Below the pieces are notes generated by a model. That model did no database searches. It was not told where the DNA came from and was given only the letters and a program-made list of their open reading frames with translations. The translations under genes and the position numbers were made by a program. From assembly GCA_029260315.1 (NCBI GenBank), contig JAJDDM010000063.1, positions 1 to 47,426 of the forward strand: a stretch of 47,426 nt of DNA, in the 5' to 3' direction. The stretch's first letter is position 1. Each line of letters begins with the position of its first letter. This document shows positions 7,589 to 15,649 of the stretch, one piece after another. The DNA comes from Phycisphaerales bacterium (GTDB taxonomy: Bacteria; Planctomycetota; Phycisphaerae; Phycisphaerales; UBA1924).

Positions 7589-9865
7589 GTGAGTAGAAAG
7601 AACACGGCCGCGGCGTCGCTGGCGCTGGCGATGCTTTGCGGCGGCGCGATCGGGCAGCAGATCGAATATGTGGAAACCCCGGGGGAGATGGAGTTCTCGG
7701 GTGAGATGATCGTGCGGCCGATCCAGCTCCAGGCCCACCTGGATGGGGGCGTCGGTGCCGAGCGGGCGCAGGGGGTGATCGTCGCGGCGCGGGCGGCGGT
7801 GGGCGCGTATGAGATCAAGAGCTACTACCCCGAGACGGATGAGTATGTGATCCGGGTGCCGAAGGGCTTGAGCGAGAACGAGGTTGCCAACGCGCTGATG
7901 GCGACGGGCAACTTCCAGTATGTGGAGCCGAACTGGACGGTGTTCGTGCTGGACACGCCGAACGATCCGCTGTTGAACAACCAGTGGCACCACAATGCGA
8001 ATCGGATGAACTCCGCGCTGGGTTGGGACATCCACACGGGCGGGCCGGGCGTGACGGTCGCGATCTGCGACACGGGCGTGCAGACGAGCCACCCGGATCT
8101 GCTGCTGCACCGCAAGGAGGGATACAACGCGACGACGCAGCTGTGGGAGAACAACGGCGGGCAGATCGGCGCGACCGGCTCGCACGGGACGCAAACGACC
8201 GGATGCGCGGCGGCCAACGGCGACAACGGCGTGGGCGTGAGCGGCGTGGGCTGGAACCTCTCGCACCGGATGATGCGGGTCAGCGAGAACGGCTCGAGCT
8301 CATCGATGGAGGTTCTCACGCGCGGTGCCCGCACGGCGGTGCTCGAGCGGGGCGACAGGGTCTCGAACGTGTCGTTCTCCGGCGTCAACAGCAGTGCGGT
8401 CCGCACCACGGCGACGGTGATCAAGAACGCGGGCGGGCTGCTGGTTTGGTCGGCCGGGAATAACGGCGCGAACCTCAACTGGGGCGACCGGGACGCGGAC
8501 GACGTGATCGTGGTCGGCGCGACGACCTCGAGCGACAATCTCTCGGGCTTCAGCGCCTTCGGGCGTTCGGTCGACTTGGTCGCGCCGGGCTCGAGCGTGT
8601 TCACCACAACGACCGGCAGCAGCTACGGCAGCGTCAGCGGCACCAGCTTCTCGGCGCCGCTGACCGCGGGACTGATCGGTCTGATCTGGTCGGCGAACCC
8701 GTCGCTCAGCCCCGATGAGGTCGAGGATATCCTCAAGGCCGGCGCCGACGATCTTGGCGCAAGCGGCGTGGACAACACGTTCGGCTACGGCAGGATCGAG
8801 ATTCTCGGGTCGCTGTCGCTGGTATCGAACCCGGTCGAGTTTGACTATCCGAACGGGCTGGTGGATCAGCTCGACCCGAGCGGCGGGACGACCGTGCGGG
8901 TGGAGGTGCTCGCTGCGGATGACAACCCGATCAGCGGGACCGGCATGCTGCACTACAACGACGGCAACGGCTGGGTGGCGGTCGCGATGAACGAGGTCTC
9001 CGACAACGTGTACGACGCGGTGTTCCCGGGCTTCGATTGTGCCGCGGGCGTCTCGTATTACTTCAGCTCCGACGCGACCGACGGCGGAAATCACACCGAT
9101 CCGCGGGACGCGCCGGATAGCTCGTTCTCGGCGACGGCGTTCGATGACGTGCTCATCGCGTTCGAGGATAACTTCGAGGGCGACCAGGGCTGGACGGCCA
9201 CGAATCTCGGCGCGTCGTCGGGCGACTGGCAGCGCGGCGTGCCGGTGAACGACGGGAGCTGGGAGTACGACCCGACCAGCGACGGTGACGGCTCGGGCAG
9301 CGCGTATCTCACCCAGAACCAGAACGGCAACACCGACGTCGATGGCGGGGCCGTCCGACTGACGAGCCCGCAGTTCGACATGTCGGGCGATCAGGGCTTC
9401 ACGATCGAGTACCTGTACTACCTCCGGCTGACCAACTCGGGCGCCGAGGACGGCCTGCTCGTGGAGATCTCCGGCAACGGCAACGCCGGGCCGTGGACGA
9501 CGGTGGTCGATCACCGGACCGACGGCGGCACGGATTGGCGTGCCAACGCGGTCACGGATGCCGACCTGGCGGGCCTGGGTGTCGGGCTGACCAACAACAT
9601 GCGGATGCGGTTCACCGCCCGCGACAACGACCCGCAGAGCATCAACGAGTCGGGCATCGATGGGTTCCGGGTCTCGGCGCTGACCTGCGGCGACGACGGA
9701 TGCGCGGCGGATCTCGACGGCGATAACGACGCGGACGCCGACGACTTCTTCGCGTACCTCGATCTGTTCGCTGGCGGCGACGACGCGGCGGATCTCGACG
9801 ATGACGGGGACGTGGACGCGGACGACTTCTTCGGGTATCTCGACCTGTTCGCGGCGGGCTGCTGA
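7589..9865 (+). CDS. Exported subtilisin-like (S8) serine protease with dockerin-like tail
   Basis: 758 aa. The GTG at 7589 is chosen for its GGAGG at 8 bp and because it yields a typical signal peptide (SRKNTAAASLALAMLCGGAIGQQ). An inhibitor-like propeptide with VPKGLSENEVANAL and FQYVEPNW spans residues about 35-120. The S8 catalytic triad is complete: Asp161 in CDTGVQ, His199 in GSHGTQ and Ser353 in SGTSFSAP, with Asn291 of SAGNNG in the oxyanion position. After the protease domain come two beta-rich regions, then a Cys-flanked tail with two EF-hand loops (DLDGDNDADADD and DLDDDGDVDADD), each followed by FFxYLDLF, ending in Cys. The tail matches that of the FG-GAP protein. Likely an extracellular or surface protease; a substrate of the T2SS encoded nearby is possible but unproven. 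Confidence 0.92.
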   Translation: MSRKNTAAASLALAMLCGGAIGQQIEYVETPGEMEFSGEMIVRPIQLQAHLDGGVGAERAQGVIVAARAAVGAYEIKSYYPETDEYVIRVPKGLSENEVANALMATGNFQYVEPNWTVFVLDTPNDPLLNNQWHHNANRMNSALGWDIHTGGPGVTVAICDTGVQTSHPDLLLHRKEGYNATTQLWENNGGQIGATGSHGTQTTGCAAANGDNGVGVSGVGWNLSHRMMRVSENGSSSSMEVLTRGARTAVLERGDRVSNVSFSGVNSSAVRTTATVIKNAGGLLVWSAGNNGANLNWGDRDADDVIVVGATTSSDNLSGFSAFGRSVDLVAPGSSVFTTTTGSSYGSVSGTSFSAPLTAGLIGLIWSANPSLSPDEVEDILKAGADDLGASGVDNTFGYGRIEILGSLSLVSNPVEFDYPNGLVDQLDPSGGTTVRVEVLAADDNPISGTGMLHYNDGNGWVAVAMNEVSDNVYDAVFPGFDCAAGVSYYFSSDATDGGNHTDPRDAPDSSFSATAFDDVLIAFEDNFEGDQGWTATNLGASSGDWQRGVPVNDGSWEYDPTSDGDGSGSAYLTQNQNGNTDVDGGAVRLTSPQFDMSGDQGFTIEYLYYLRLTNSGAEDGLLVEISGNGNAGPWTTVVDHRTDGGTDWRANAVTDADLAGLGVGLTNNMRMRFTARDNDPQSINESGIDGFRVSALTCGDDGCAADLDGDNDADADDFFAYLDLFAGGDDAADLDDDGDVDADDFFGYLDLFAAGC

Positions 9866-9887
9866 GTTCGAGCGTTTGTTGAATCTG

Positions 9888-9921
9888 AGCACCCGCGCTT
9901 CGGCGCGGGTGCTTTTTCTTT
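9888..9921 (+). terminator. Rho-independent terminator of the protease gene
   Basis: An 11-bp perfect stem, AGCACCCGCGC (9888-9898) with GCGCGGGTGCT (9903-9913), a TTCG tetraloop and a following T-run (TTTTTCTTT). It lies 22 bp after the stop codon. Confidence 0.92.
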
Positions 9922-9939
9922 GGGCTTGAGCAAGCTTGA

Positions 9940-10092
9940 TATCGCCCTCGGCGATCGGCGGCAGGCGGCCGCTGCGCCGCGGATTGCGCGACCGGCTGGA
10001 AGCCGGTGCTACCGGGCGGGTGTTCTTTTCTTGGTCTTTGGCGTGGTTGGTATCGCCTTCGGCGATCGGCGGCGGGATGCCACTGCGCCGCG
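9940..10092. repeat. Two copies of a ~43-bp REP-like module
   Basis: Copy 1 (9940-9982) and copy 2 (10051-10092) share TATCGCCyTCGGCGATCGG, then GCGG, and further on a CACTGCGCCGCGG/CGCTGCGCCGCGG block. Each contains the small hairpin TCGCC..GGCGA. They lie between the protease terminator and sucB, in a region with no gene. Confidence 0.75.
9992..10013. repeat. 22-bp hairpin repeat, copy 1
   Basis: Contains GGCTGGAAGCCGGTGCTAC. The part CCGGCT-GGA-AGCCGG folds as a hairpin. It is identical over 22 bp to 10182-10203 and lies between the two larger repeat modules. Confidence 0.8.
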
Positions 10093-10181
10093 GGAATCTC
10101 GAACGCTAAGGCGAGCAACGCCTCGTTTTGAGTCAACGTGGCCTTCGCTCGAAGACTCGCTCAGACCACGGCACCGGACGC

Positions 10182-10203
10182 CCGGCTGGAAGCCGGTGCT
10201 ACC
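10182..10203. repeat. 22-bp hairpin repeat, copy 2, just after sucB
   Basis: Second identical copy of the GGCTGGAAGCCGG repeat, ending 4 bp from the sucB stop codon. On the minus strand its hairpin could act as a 3' stabiliser or weak terminator of sucAB mRNA. The rest of the 342-bp gap 9866-10207 holds only the terminator and these repeats. Confidence 0.8.
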
Positions 10204-10207
10204 CGAG

Positions 10208-11644
10208 CTAGAGGTCGAGGATGAGGCGGGTGGGATCCTCGATGCACTCCTTGATGTGCTTGAGGAAGCTCACGGCCTCGGACCCGTCGACGATGCGGTG
10301 GTCGTAGCTGAGGGCGAGGTACATCATGGGGCGCAGGGCGATCTGGCCTGGGTTGTCGGGGTGCTCGACGGGGCGGTTCTTGATCGCGTGCATGCCGAGG
10401 ATGGCCGATTGGGGCGGGTTGAGGATGGGGGTGGACTGGAGGGAGCCGAAGACGCCGCCGTTGGTGATGGTGAAGGTGCCGCCGGTGATCTCGTCGAGTT
10501 CGAGCTTGCCGTCGCGGGCGCGGGTGGCGAGGTCCTTGATGGTGGACTCGATCTGCGCGAAGCTGAGGGTCTCGGCGCTGCGGATGACCGGGACGGTGAG
10601 GCCCTTGGGGGTGCTGACGGCGACGGCGACGTCGCAGTAGTCGTGGTGCTCGATGGCGGGCTTGCCGTCCTGGTCGACGATGGAGGCGTTGGCCTTGGGA
10701 TAGGCCCGCAGGGCGCTGCATGCGGCCCTGACGAAGAAGCCCATGAAGCCGAGGTTGATCTCGTGCTTCTTCTGGAAGTCTTCCTTGTACTTCTTGCGGG
10801 TCTCGAGGACTGCGGTCATGTCGCACTCGTTGAAGGTGGTGAGCATCGCCGCGGTCTGCTGGGCCTCGACGAGGCGGGCGGCGATGCGCTGGCGCAGCGG
10901 GCTCATGCGCTCGCGGTTGCTGCTGCGCGAGGCGGCTTGGGCGGGGGTGGGCGGCGCGCCCTGGTCCTGCGGCACGGTCTTGTTGGACTGGACGTAGGCG
11001 AGGACGTCCTGCTCGCGGATGCGCTGGCCGGGGCCGGTGGGGCGGACGTCGTGGAGGTCGATGCCGTACTCGCTGGCCATCTTGTGGGCGAGGGGGGTGG
11101 CGCGGAGGTCGCCGTTGGTGGACTCGTCGACGCGCGGCGAGGGGGCGGATTGCTTGGCGTCGGTTTGCTTTGCGCCGGACTGCTTGGCGTCTGCTTCCTT
11201 CGTCGCGGCGGCGGACTGGGAGGATTGCTTCTCCTCGCCGGACTCGGCTTGCTGAGACTTGGACGTGTCCCTGGTCTTCGTGCTCTTGTCGGACTTAGCG
11301 TCGGACTTGGTTTCGGATTCAGCCTCGGACTCGTCGGACTTGTCGGCCTCGGCTTCGGGCTTCGCCTCGGCCTTGGCTTCCTGCTTGTTGTCCTCGGCGG
11401 GCTTGTCGGCGGACTCGTCGATGGTGCCGACGGTCGCGCCGACCTCGACGGTGTCGCCCTCCTTGGCGGACTGCTTGACGACGCCGGCGGCGGGGGCGGG
11501 GAGCTCGACGGTGATCTTGTCGGTCTCGAGCTCGAGGACGGTCTCGTCCTGCTCGACCCAGTCGCCATCTTGCTTGAGCCACGAGGCGATGACGCCCTCG
11601 GTGACGGACTCGCCGACGGTGGGGATGACGATGTCGGTCGGCAT
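10208..11644 (-). CDS. sucB: 2-oxoglutarate dehydrogenase E2, dihydrolipoyl succinyltransferase
   Basis: 478 aa, cytoplasmic. This E2 core transfers the succinyl group from lipoamide to CoA in the TCA-cycle 2-oxoglutarate dehydrogenase complex. The lipoyl domain (residues 1-77) has ETDKI with the lipoylated Lys43. A very long Ala/Lys/Glu/Ser linker (about 80-170) follows, then a subunit-binding domain ([17 protein letters not shown] and [19 protein letters not shown]). The catalytic domain ends with YDHRIVDG, with active-site His449 and Asp453. The early GESVTEG and the pairing with an E1o gene favour the succinyl form over an acetyltransferase. It starts 8 bp after sucA and is surely cotranscribed. 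The linker is longer and more charged than usual. No E3 gene is in the window. Confidence 0.95.
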   Translation of the reverse strand: MPTDIVIPTVGESVTEGVIASWLKQDGDWVEQDETVLELETDKITVELPAPAAGVVKQSAKEGDTVEVGATVGTIDESADKPAEDNKQEAKAEAKPEAEADKSDESEAESETKSDAKSDKSTKTRDTSKSQQAESGEEKQSSQSAAATKEADAKQSGAKQTDAKQSAPSPRVDESTNGDLRATPLAHKMASEYGIDLHDVRPTGPGQRIREQDVLAYVQSNKTVPQDQGAPPTPAQAASRSSNRERMSPLRQRIAARLVEAQQTAAMLTTFNECDMTAVLETRKKYKEDFQKKHEINLGFMGFFVRAACSALRAYPKANASIVDQDGKPAIEHHDYCDVAVAVSTPKGLTVPVIRSAETLSFAQIESTIKDLATRARDGKLELDEITGGTFTITNGGVFGSLQSTPILNPPQSAILGMHAIKNRPVEHPDNPGQIALRPMMYLALSYDHRIVDGSEAVSFLKHIKECIEDPTRLILDL

Positions 11645-11652
11645 GGGGTTCC

Positions 11653-14646
11653 TTACGCGGCGGACATGGAGGTCTGCTTGGTGTTGCCATCCTCGGATTT
11701 GCCGTCCTTGGTCTTGGCGTCCTTGGCCTTGGCGTTCTCGGCTTTGCCGTCATCGGACGCCTCGGCTTCGGTCTTCTCCGGCGCGGGGCCGACGGCTTCT
11801 GCGAGGATCGACCTCTGCTGGTGGCGATCGAGCTTCTTGGAGCCCGAGGCGGGGGTCGCGCTCTCCTCGCGACCGATGTAGGGCAGATCGGCGAAGCGAC
11901 CGTCCTGCTCGGCCCAGGCCTGGCGGAGGCGGTCGGCGATGAAGAGGTACGCGCCCATGTTGCGGGGCTCTTCCTGGGCCCAGACGATCTCGGCCTTGTC
12001 CGGATAGCGATCGAGCGTTTGCTTGAGCATGTCCATGTGCAGCGGGGCGAGCTGCTCGACGCGGACGATCGCGATCGTGTGGTCCTCGCGCTCGTCGCGG
12101 CGCTCGGTCAACTCGTGGGCGAGCTTGCCGGTCGCGAGGACGACGCATTTGACCTTCGCCGGATCGTGATCGGAACCGGCGAACGCGGTGTCGTCGAGGA
12201 TCTCGCGGAACGTGCCGCCGGTCAGCTCATCGAGCGTGCTGGTGGGCGTGCGGAGCATGCTCTTGGGTGTCACGACGATGAGCGGCTTGCGGAAGCTGCG
12301 CTTCATCTGGCGGCGGAACATGTGGAAGGCCTGGGCGGCGGTCGAGGGGTAGACGATCTGCATGTTGTCGTCTGCGAAGAGCTGGAGGAAGCGCTCGAGG
12401 CGGGCCGAGGAGTGCTCGGGGCCCGCGCCCTCGTAGCCGTGCGGGAGGAGCAGGGTGAGGCCGGTCCAGCGCTGCCATTTCATCTCGGCGCTGGCGATGA
12501 ACTGGTCGATGATGACCTGTGCGCCGTTATTGAAATCGCCGAACTGTGCCTCCCACATGACGAGCATGTTGGGATCGGACAGCGAATAGCCGTACTCGTA
12601 GGCGAGGACCGAGGCCTCCGAGAGGGGGCTGTCGTGGACGCAGAAGCGGGCCTGGGTCTCGGGGGTTGCCTCGGGGCCGGAGCGCATGTCGGAGATGATG
12701 ACGTTGGTGCGGATGTTGTTGAGCGGGATGAAGGGTTCCGCGGTCTGCTGGTCGTAGATGACCGCGTGGCGGTGGCTGAAGGTGCCGCGACCGGAGTCCT
12801 GGCCCGTGAGGCGGACGGGGTAGCCCTCGATGAGCAGGGTGCCGATGGCGAGGCTCTCGGCGTCGGCGTAGCTGATGTTGCGGGTCTCGGGCAGCTCGCC
12901 GCGCTCTTTGAGCAGGCGTTTGAGCTTCTTGTGGACATTGAATCCTTCGGGAACGGTAGCGAGGGCTTGGGCGACTTCTTTGAGTGCGTCCTCGCTGACG
13001 GCGGTTTCGGCCTGCTCGTGGATAAAGTCGTGGCGGACGTCGGACCAGCGCTCGCTGCCGGGGTCGATGGTGGGATCGTGCGGGGTTTCCTTCGCGAGGC
13101 GCTGGGCCTCATTGAGGGCGTCGTTGAGGCTGTTGCGGATGGCCTTCATATCCTTTTCGCCGATGGTGCCGCGCTCGAGCAGGCGGTTGGCGTAGGACGT
13201 GAGGATCGAGGGTTTGTCCTTGATGAGCGAATAGAGGATGGGCTGGGTGAACGAGGCCTCGTCCTGCTCGTTGTGCCCGTATTTTCGGTAGCAGACGAGG
13301 TCGATGAAGAAGTCCTTCTGGAAGCGATGGCGGTACTCGATCGCGAAGTGGGCGCAGGCGAGGGCGGCCTCGGGATCCTCGGCGTTGACATGCAGCACCG
13401 GCGCCTCGATGAACTTGGCGATGTCGGTGCAGTAGCGGCTGGAGCGCGAGTCGTCGGGGCTGGTCGTGAAGCCGATGAGGTTGTTGACCACGACGTGGAT
13501 CGCGCCGCCGACCGAGTAGCCGTCGAGCTGCGAGAGGTTCAGGGCCTCTGCCGCGACACCCTGGCCCGGGAGGGCGGCGTCGCCGTGGATCTGGAGCGGG
13601 ACGACGCGGGAACGCTTGGTATCGCCCCGCAGGCGCTGCTTGGCGCGGCAGCGTCCGAGGACGAGCCCGTTGACATATTCCAGATGGCTGGGGTTGGATG
13701 CGAGGGCGAGGTGGAGGGTCTTGCCGTTGGCGAAGGTGCGCTCGCCGGAGTAGCCGCGGTGGTACTTGACGTCGCCGCCGCCGTCGGCGAAGTCGATGTC
13801 CCAGGAGTCCTCGAACTCGGTGAAGATCTGCTCATGGGTCTTGCCGAGGATGTTGTTCAGGACGTTGAGGCGCCCACGATGGGCCATGCCGATGACGAAC
13901 TCCTCGACGCCGAGGTCGGTGGCGTGCTCGAGGATGCGATCGAGCAAGGGGATGAGGGTTTCGGAGCCCTCGAGGCTGAAGCGTTTGTCGCCGGGGTAGC
14001 GTTTGCCGAGGAATCGCTCGAAGTGCTCGGAGTTGAGCAGTTGCTGGAGGAGGTGCATCTGCTCGCCCTTGGTGGGGGGCGAGCGGTCGACGCCGCGCTC
14101 GAAGCGATCGAGGAGCCACTGGCGTTCCTCTTCGTTGGTGACGTGCATGACCTCGACGCCGATGGAGCCGCAGTAGCGTTCCTTGAGGTGGGCCTCGAGC
14201 TGCTTGAGGGTGACCTCGCCGTCGAGGCCGACGTTGGTGGCATCAACGGTGCGGTGGTAGTCGGCCTCGGAGAGCCCGTGGTGCTCGAGCGAGAGCGTGG
14301 CGGGCGGCTCGTTGGTCCTGCCGAAGGGGTCGAGCTTGGCGGCGATGTGCCCGACGGTGCGGTAGGCCTCGATGAGGTCGCCGACGGCGGCCTGGAACTG
14401 GCTCGCGGCGCCGGCGTGCCCGTCGGCGGAAGCGGCGCCGCCGGCGAGATCGAAGCCCTGGAAGAACGCCCGCTGGCTCGGCGTGACCGAGTCGGGATCG
14501 TTCTGATATCGGGCGTATGCGTCGTCGAGAAACTCCGCGTTCCAGCCATTGACCGACGCGGGTACGGAACGGGGCGAAGCGTTCATCAGGAAGCTCACGG
14601 GGCCTGTATCTGGGCCTATCGGACCGGGTTGGACTGGCCTTGACAT
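11653..14646 (-). CDS. sucA: 2-oxoglutarate dehydrogenase E1 component
   Basis: 997 aa. This thiamine-diphosphate-dependent enzyme decarboxylates 2-oxoglutarate and hands the succinyl group to the lipoyl arm of SucB. Recognisable segments in order: the N-terminal E1o motif ([21 protein letters not shown]), [45 protein letters not shown] and, near the end, [13 protein letters not shown]. The length fits the family plus a C-terminal low-complexity tail (about residues 955-997, rich in A, K, D and E). The first ATG (14646) has no clear Shine-Dalgarno sequence; Met21 (14586) is an alternative, and both lie before the conserved region. It forms an operon with sucB. Confidence 0.95.
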   Translation of the reverse strand: MSRPVQPGPIGPDTGPVSFLMNASPRSVPASVNGWNAEFLDDAYARYQNDPDSVTPSQRAFFQGFDLAGGAASADGHAGAASQFQAAVGDLIEAYRTVGHIAAKLDPFGRTNEPPATLSLEHHGLSEADYHRTVDATNVGLDGEVTLKQLEAHLKERYCGSIGVEVMHVTNEEERQWLLDRFERGVDRSPPTKGEQMHLLQQLLNSEHFERFLGKRYPGDKRFSLEGSETLIPLLDRILEHATDLGVEEFVIGMAHRGRLNVLNNILGKTHEQIFTEFEDSWDIDFADGGGDVKYHRGYSGERTFANGKTLHLALASNPSHLEYVNGLVLGRCRAKQRLRGDTKRSRVVPLQIHGDAALPGQGVAAEALNLSQLDGYSVGGAIHVVVNNLIGFTTSPDDSRSSRYCTDIAKFIEAPVLHVNAEDPEAALACAHFAIEYRHRFQKDFFIDLVCYRKYGHNEQDEASFTQPILYSLIKDKPSILTSYANRLLERGTIGEKDMKAIRNSLNDALNEAQRLAKETPHDPTIDPGSERWSDVRHDFIHEQAETAVSEDALKEVAQALATVPEGFNVHKKLKRLLKERGELPETRNISYADAESLAIGTLLIEGYPVRLTGQDSGRGTFSHRHAVIYDQQTAEPFIPLNNIRTNVIISDMRSGPEATPETQARFCVHDSPLSEASVLAYEYGYSLSDPNMLVMWEAQFGDFNNGAQVIIDQFIASAEMKWQRWTGLTLLLPHGYEGAGPEHSSARLERFLQLFADDNMQIVYPSTAAQAFHMFRRQMKRSFRKPLIVVTPKSMLRTPTSTLDELTGGTFREILDDTAFAGSDHDPAKVKCVVLATGKLAHELTERRDEREDHTIAIVRVEQLAPLHMDMLKQTLDRYPDKAEIVWAQEEPRNMGAYLFIADRLRQAWAEQDGRFADLPYIGREESATPASGSKKLDRHQQRSILAEAVGPAPEKTEAEASDDGKAENAKAKDAKTKDGKSEDGNTKQTSMSAA

Positions 14647-14728
14647 GGTAGGCCGGGGTATCGGTCTTACAAGCGCGTGAGTCCGGTTGGGGACGCGGGT
14701 TTTGGCGTGAATCGGGGGAACTTCGGGC

Positions 14729-15625
14729 CTAGCCGAAGCGACCGGTGACGTACTGCTCGGTCTCCCGGAGCGTGGGATTCCCGAAGAGGTGTTCGGTCGG
14801 GCCCATCTCCAGGAGCCGGCCCAGGTACATGAAGGCCGTGTAGTCGCTGACCCTGGAGGCCTGCTGCATGTTGTGGGTGACGATCATGACGCTGTAGCGT
14901 TCAGCGATGTCACGGATGAGCTCCTCAACGGCGATGGTCGCGATGGGATCGAGTGCCGAGCAGGGCTCGTCGAGCAGGAGCAGCTCGGGGTCGGCGACGA
15001 TGGCGCGGGCGATGCAGAGGCGCTGCTGCTGGCCGCCGGAGAGCCCGAGGGCCGAGTCCTTGAGACGGTCCTTGACCTCGTCGAAGAGAGCGGCCGAGCG
15101 CAGGGCCCGCTCGCAGGCGTCCTTGAGGACACCCTTGCGCCGCTCGCCGTCGATGCGCAGGGAGTAGACGACGTTCTCGAAGATGCTCATGGGGAAGGGG
15201 TTCGGCTTCTGGAAGACCATGCCGATACGTTTGCGCAGGTCGATGACGTCGACGCGCTTCTCGTAGACCGAGCGGTTCGCGAGGAAGATGTCGCCCTCGA
15301 TGCGGACTCCGTCGATGAGGTCGTTGAGGCGATTGACCGAGCGGAGCAGGGTGCTCTTGCCGCAGCCGGAGGGGCCGATGATGGCGGTGACCTTGCCAGC
15401 GGGGACGGGCATGGAGACGTCGAAGAGGGCGCGGGCCTTGGTGTAGAACAGGTTGAACTTCTTGATCTGGACGACGGGGTCCTCTTCGAGGACGTCGGGA
15501 TGGATCGCGGGCTTTGGGATCTCGCCGGCGCGGATGCGATCCAGCAGCGACGCCTGGGCATCCTGGGCCCGCGTGTGCGGGAGGGTCGTCTGCTCGAGCT
15601 CGGCTTGGATGGTGGTCTGGTCCAT
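14729..15625 (-). CDS. pstB: Phosphate ABC transporter ATP-binding protein PstB
   Basis: 298 aa, cytoplasmic face. ATPase subunit that drives high-affinity phosphate import. Walker A GPSGCGKST (84-92), Q-loop region MVFQKPNPFPMSIFENV (the PstB-specific pattern), signature LSGGQQQRL, Walker B LLLLDEPCSALD and the switch His in VTHNMQQ are all present. About 45 extra residues precede the core, more than in typical PstB. It is the last gene of the pst series, 24 bp after pstA. CTTCGG (14721-14726) and CCGAAG (14733-14738) form a hairpin around the stop codon. No phoU follows within the window; sucA comes next. Confidence 0.95.
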   Translation of the reverse strand: MDQTTIQAELEQTTLPHTRAQDAQASLLDRIRAGEIPKPAIHPDVLEEDPVVQIKKFNLFYTKARALFDVSMPVPAGKVTAIIGPSGCGKSTLLRSVNRLNDLIDGVRIEGDIFLANRSVYEKRVDVIDLRKRIGMVFQKPNPFPMSIFENVVYSLRIDGERRKGVLKDACERALRSAALFDEVKDRLKDSALGLSGGQQQRLCIARAIVADPELLLLDEPCSALDPIATIAVEELIRDIAERYSVMIVTHNMQQASRVSDYTAFMYLGRLLEMGPTEHLFGNPTLRETEQYVTGRFG

Positions 15626-15649
15626 GGGGTGGGCCGGATAGTACGGGGC

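Noticed and set aside
11821-14643. Plus-strand open frame of 940 codons opposite sucA
   Set aside because: It is a shadow of the well-conserved sucA on the other strand, with low-complexity Gly/Val/Asp/Leu composition.
14721-14738. Terminator hairpin at the end of pstB
   Set aside because: The 6-bp stem encloses the stop codon and has no T-run after it; too weak to list as a feature.
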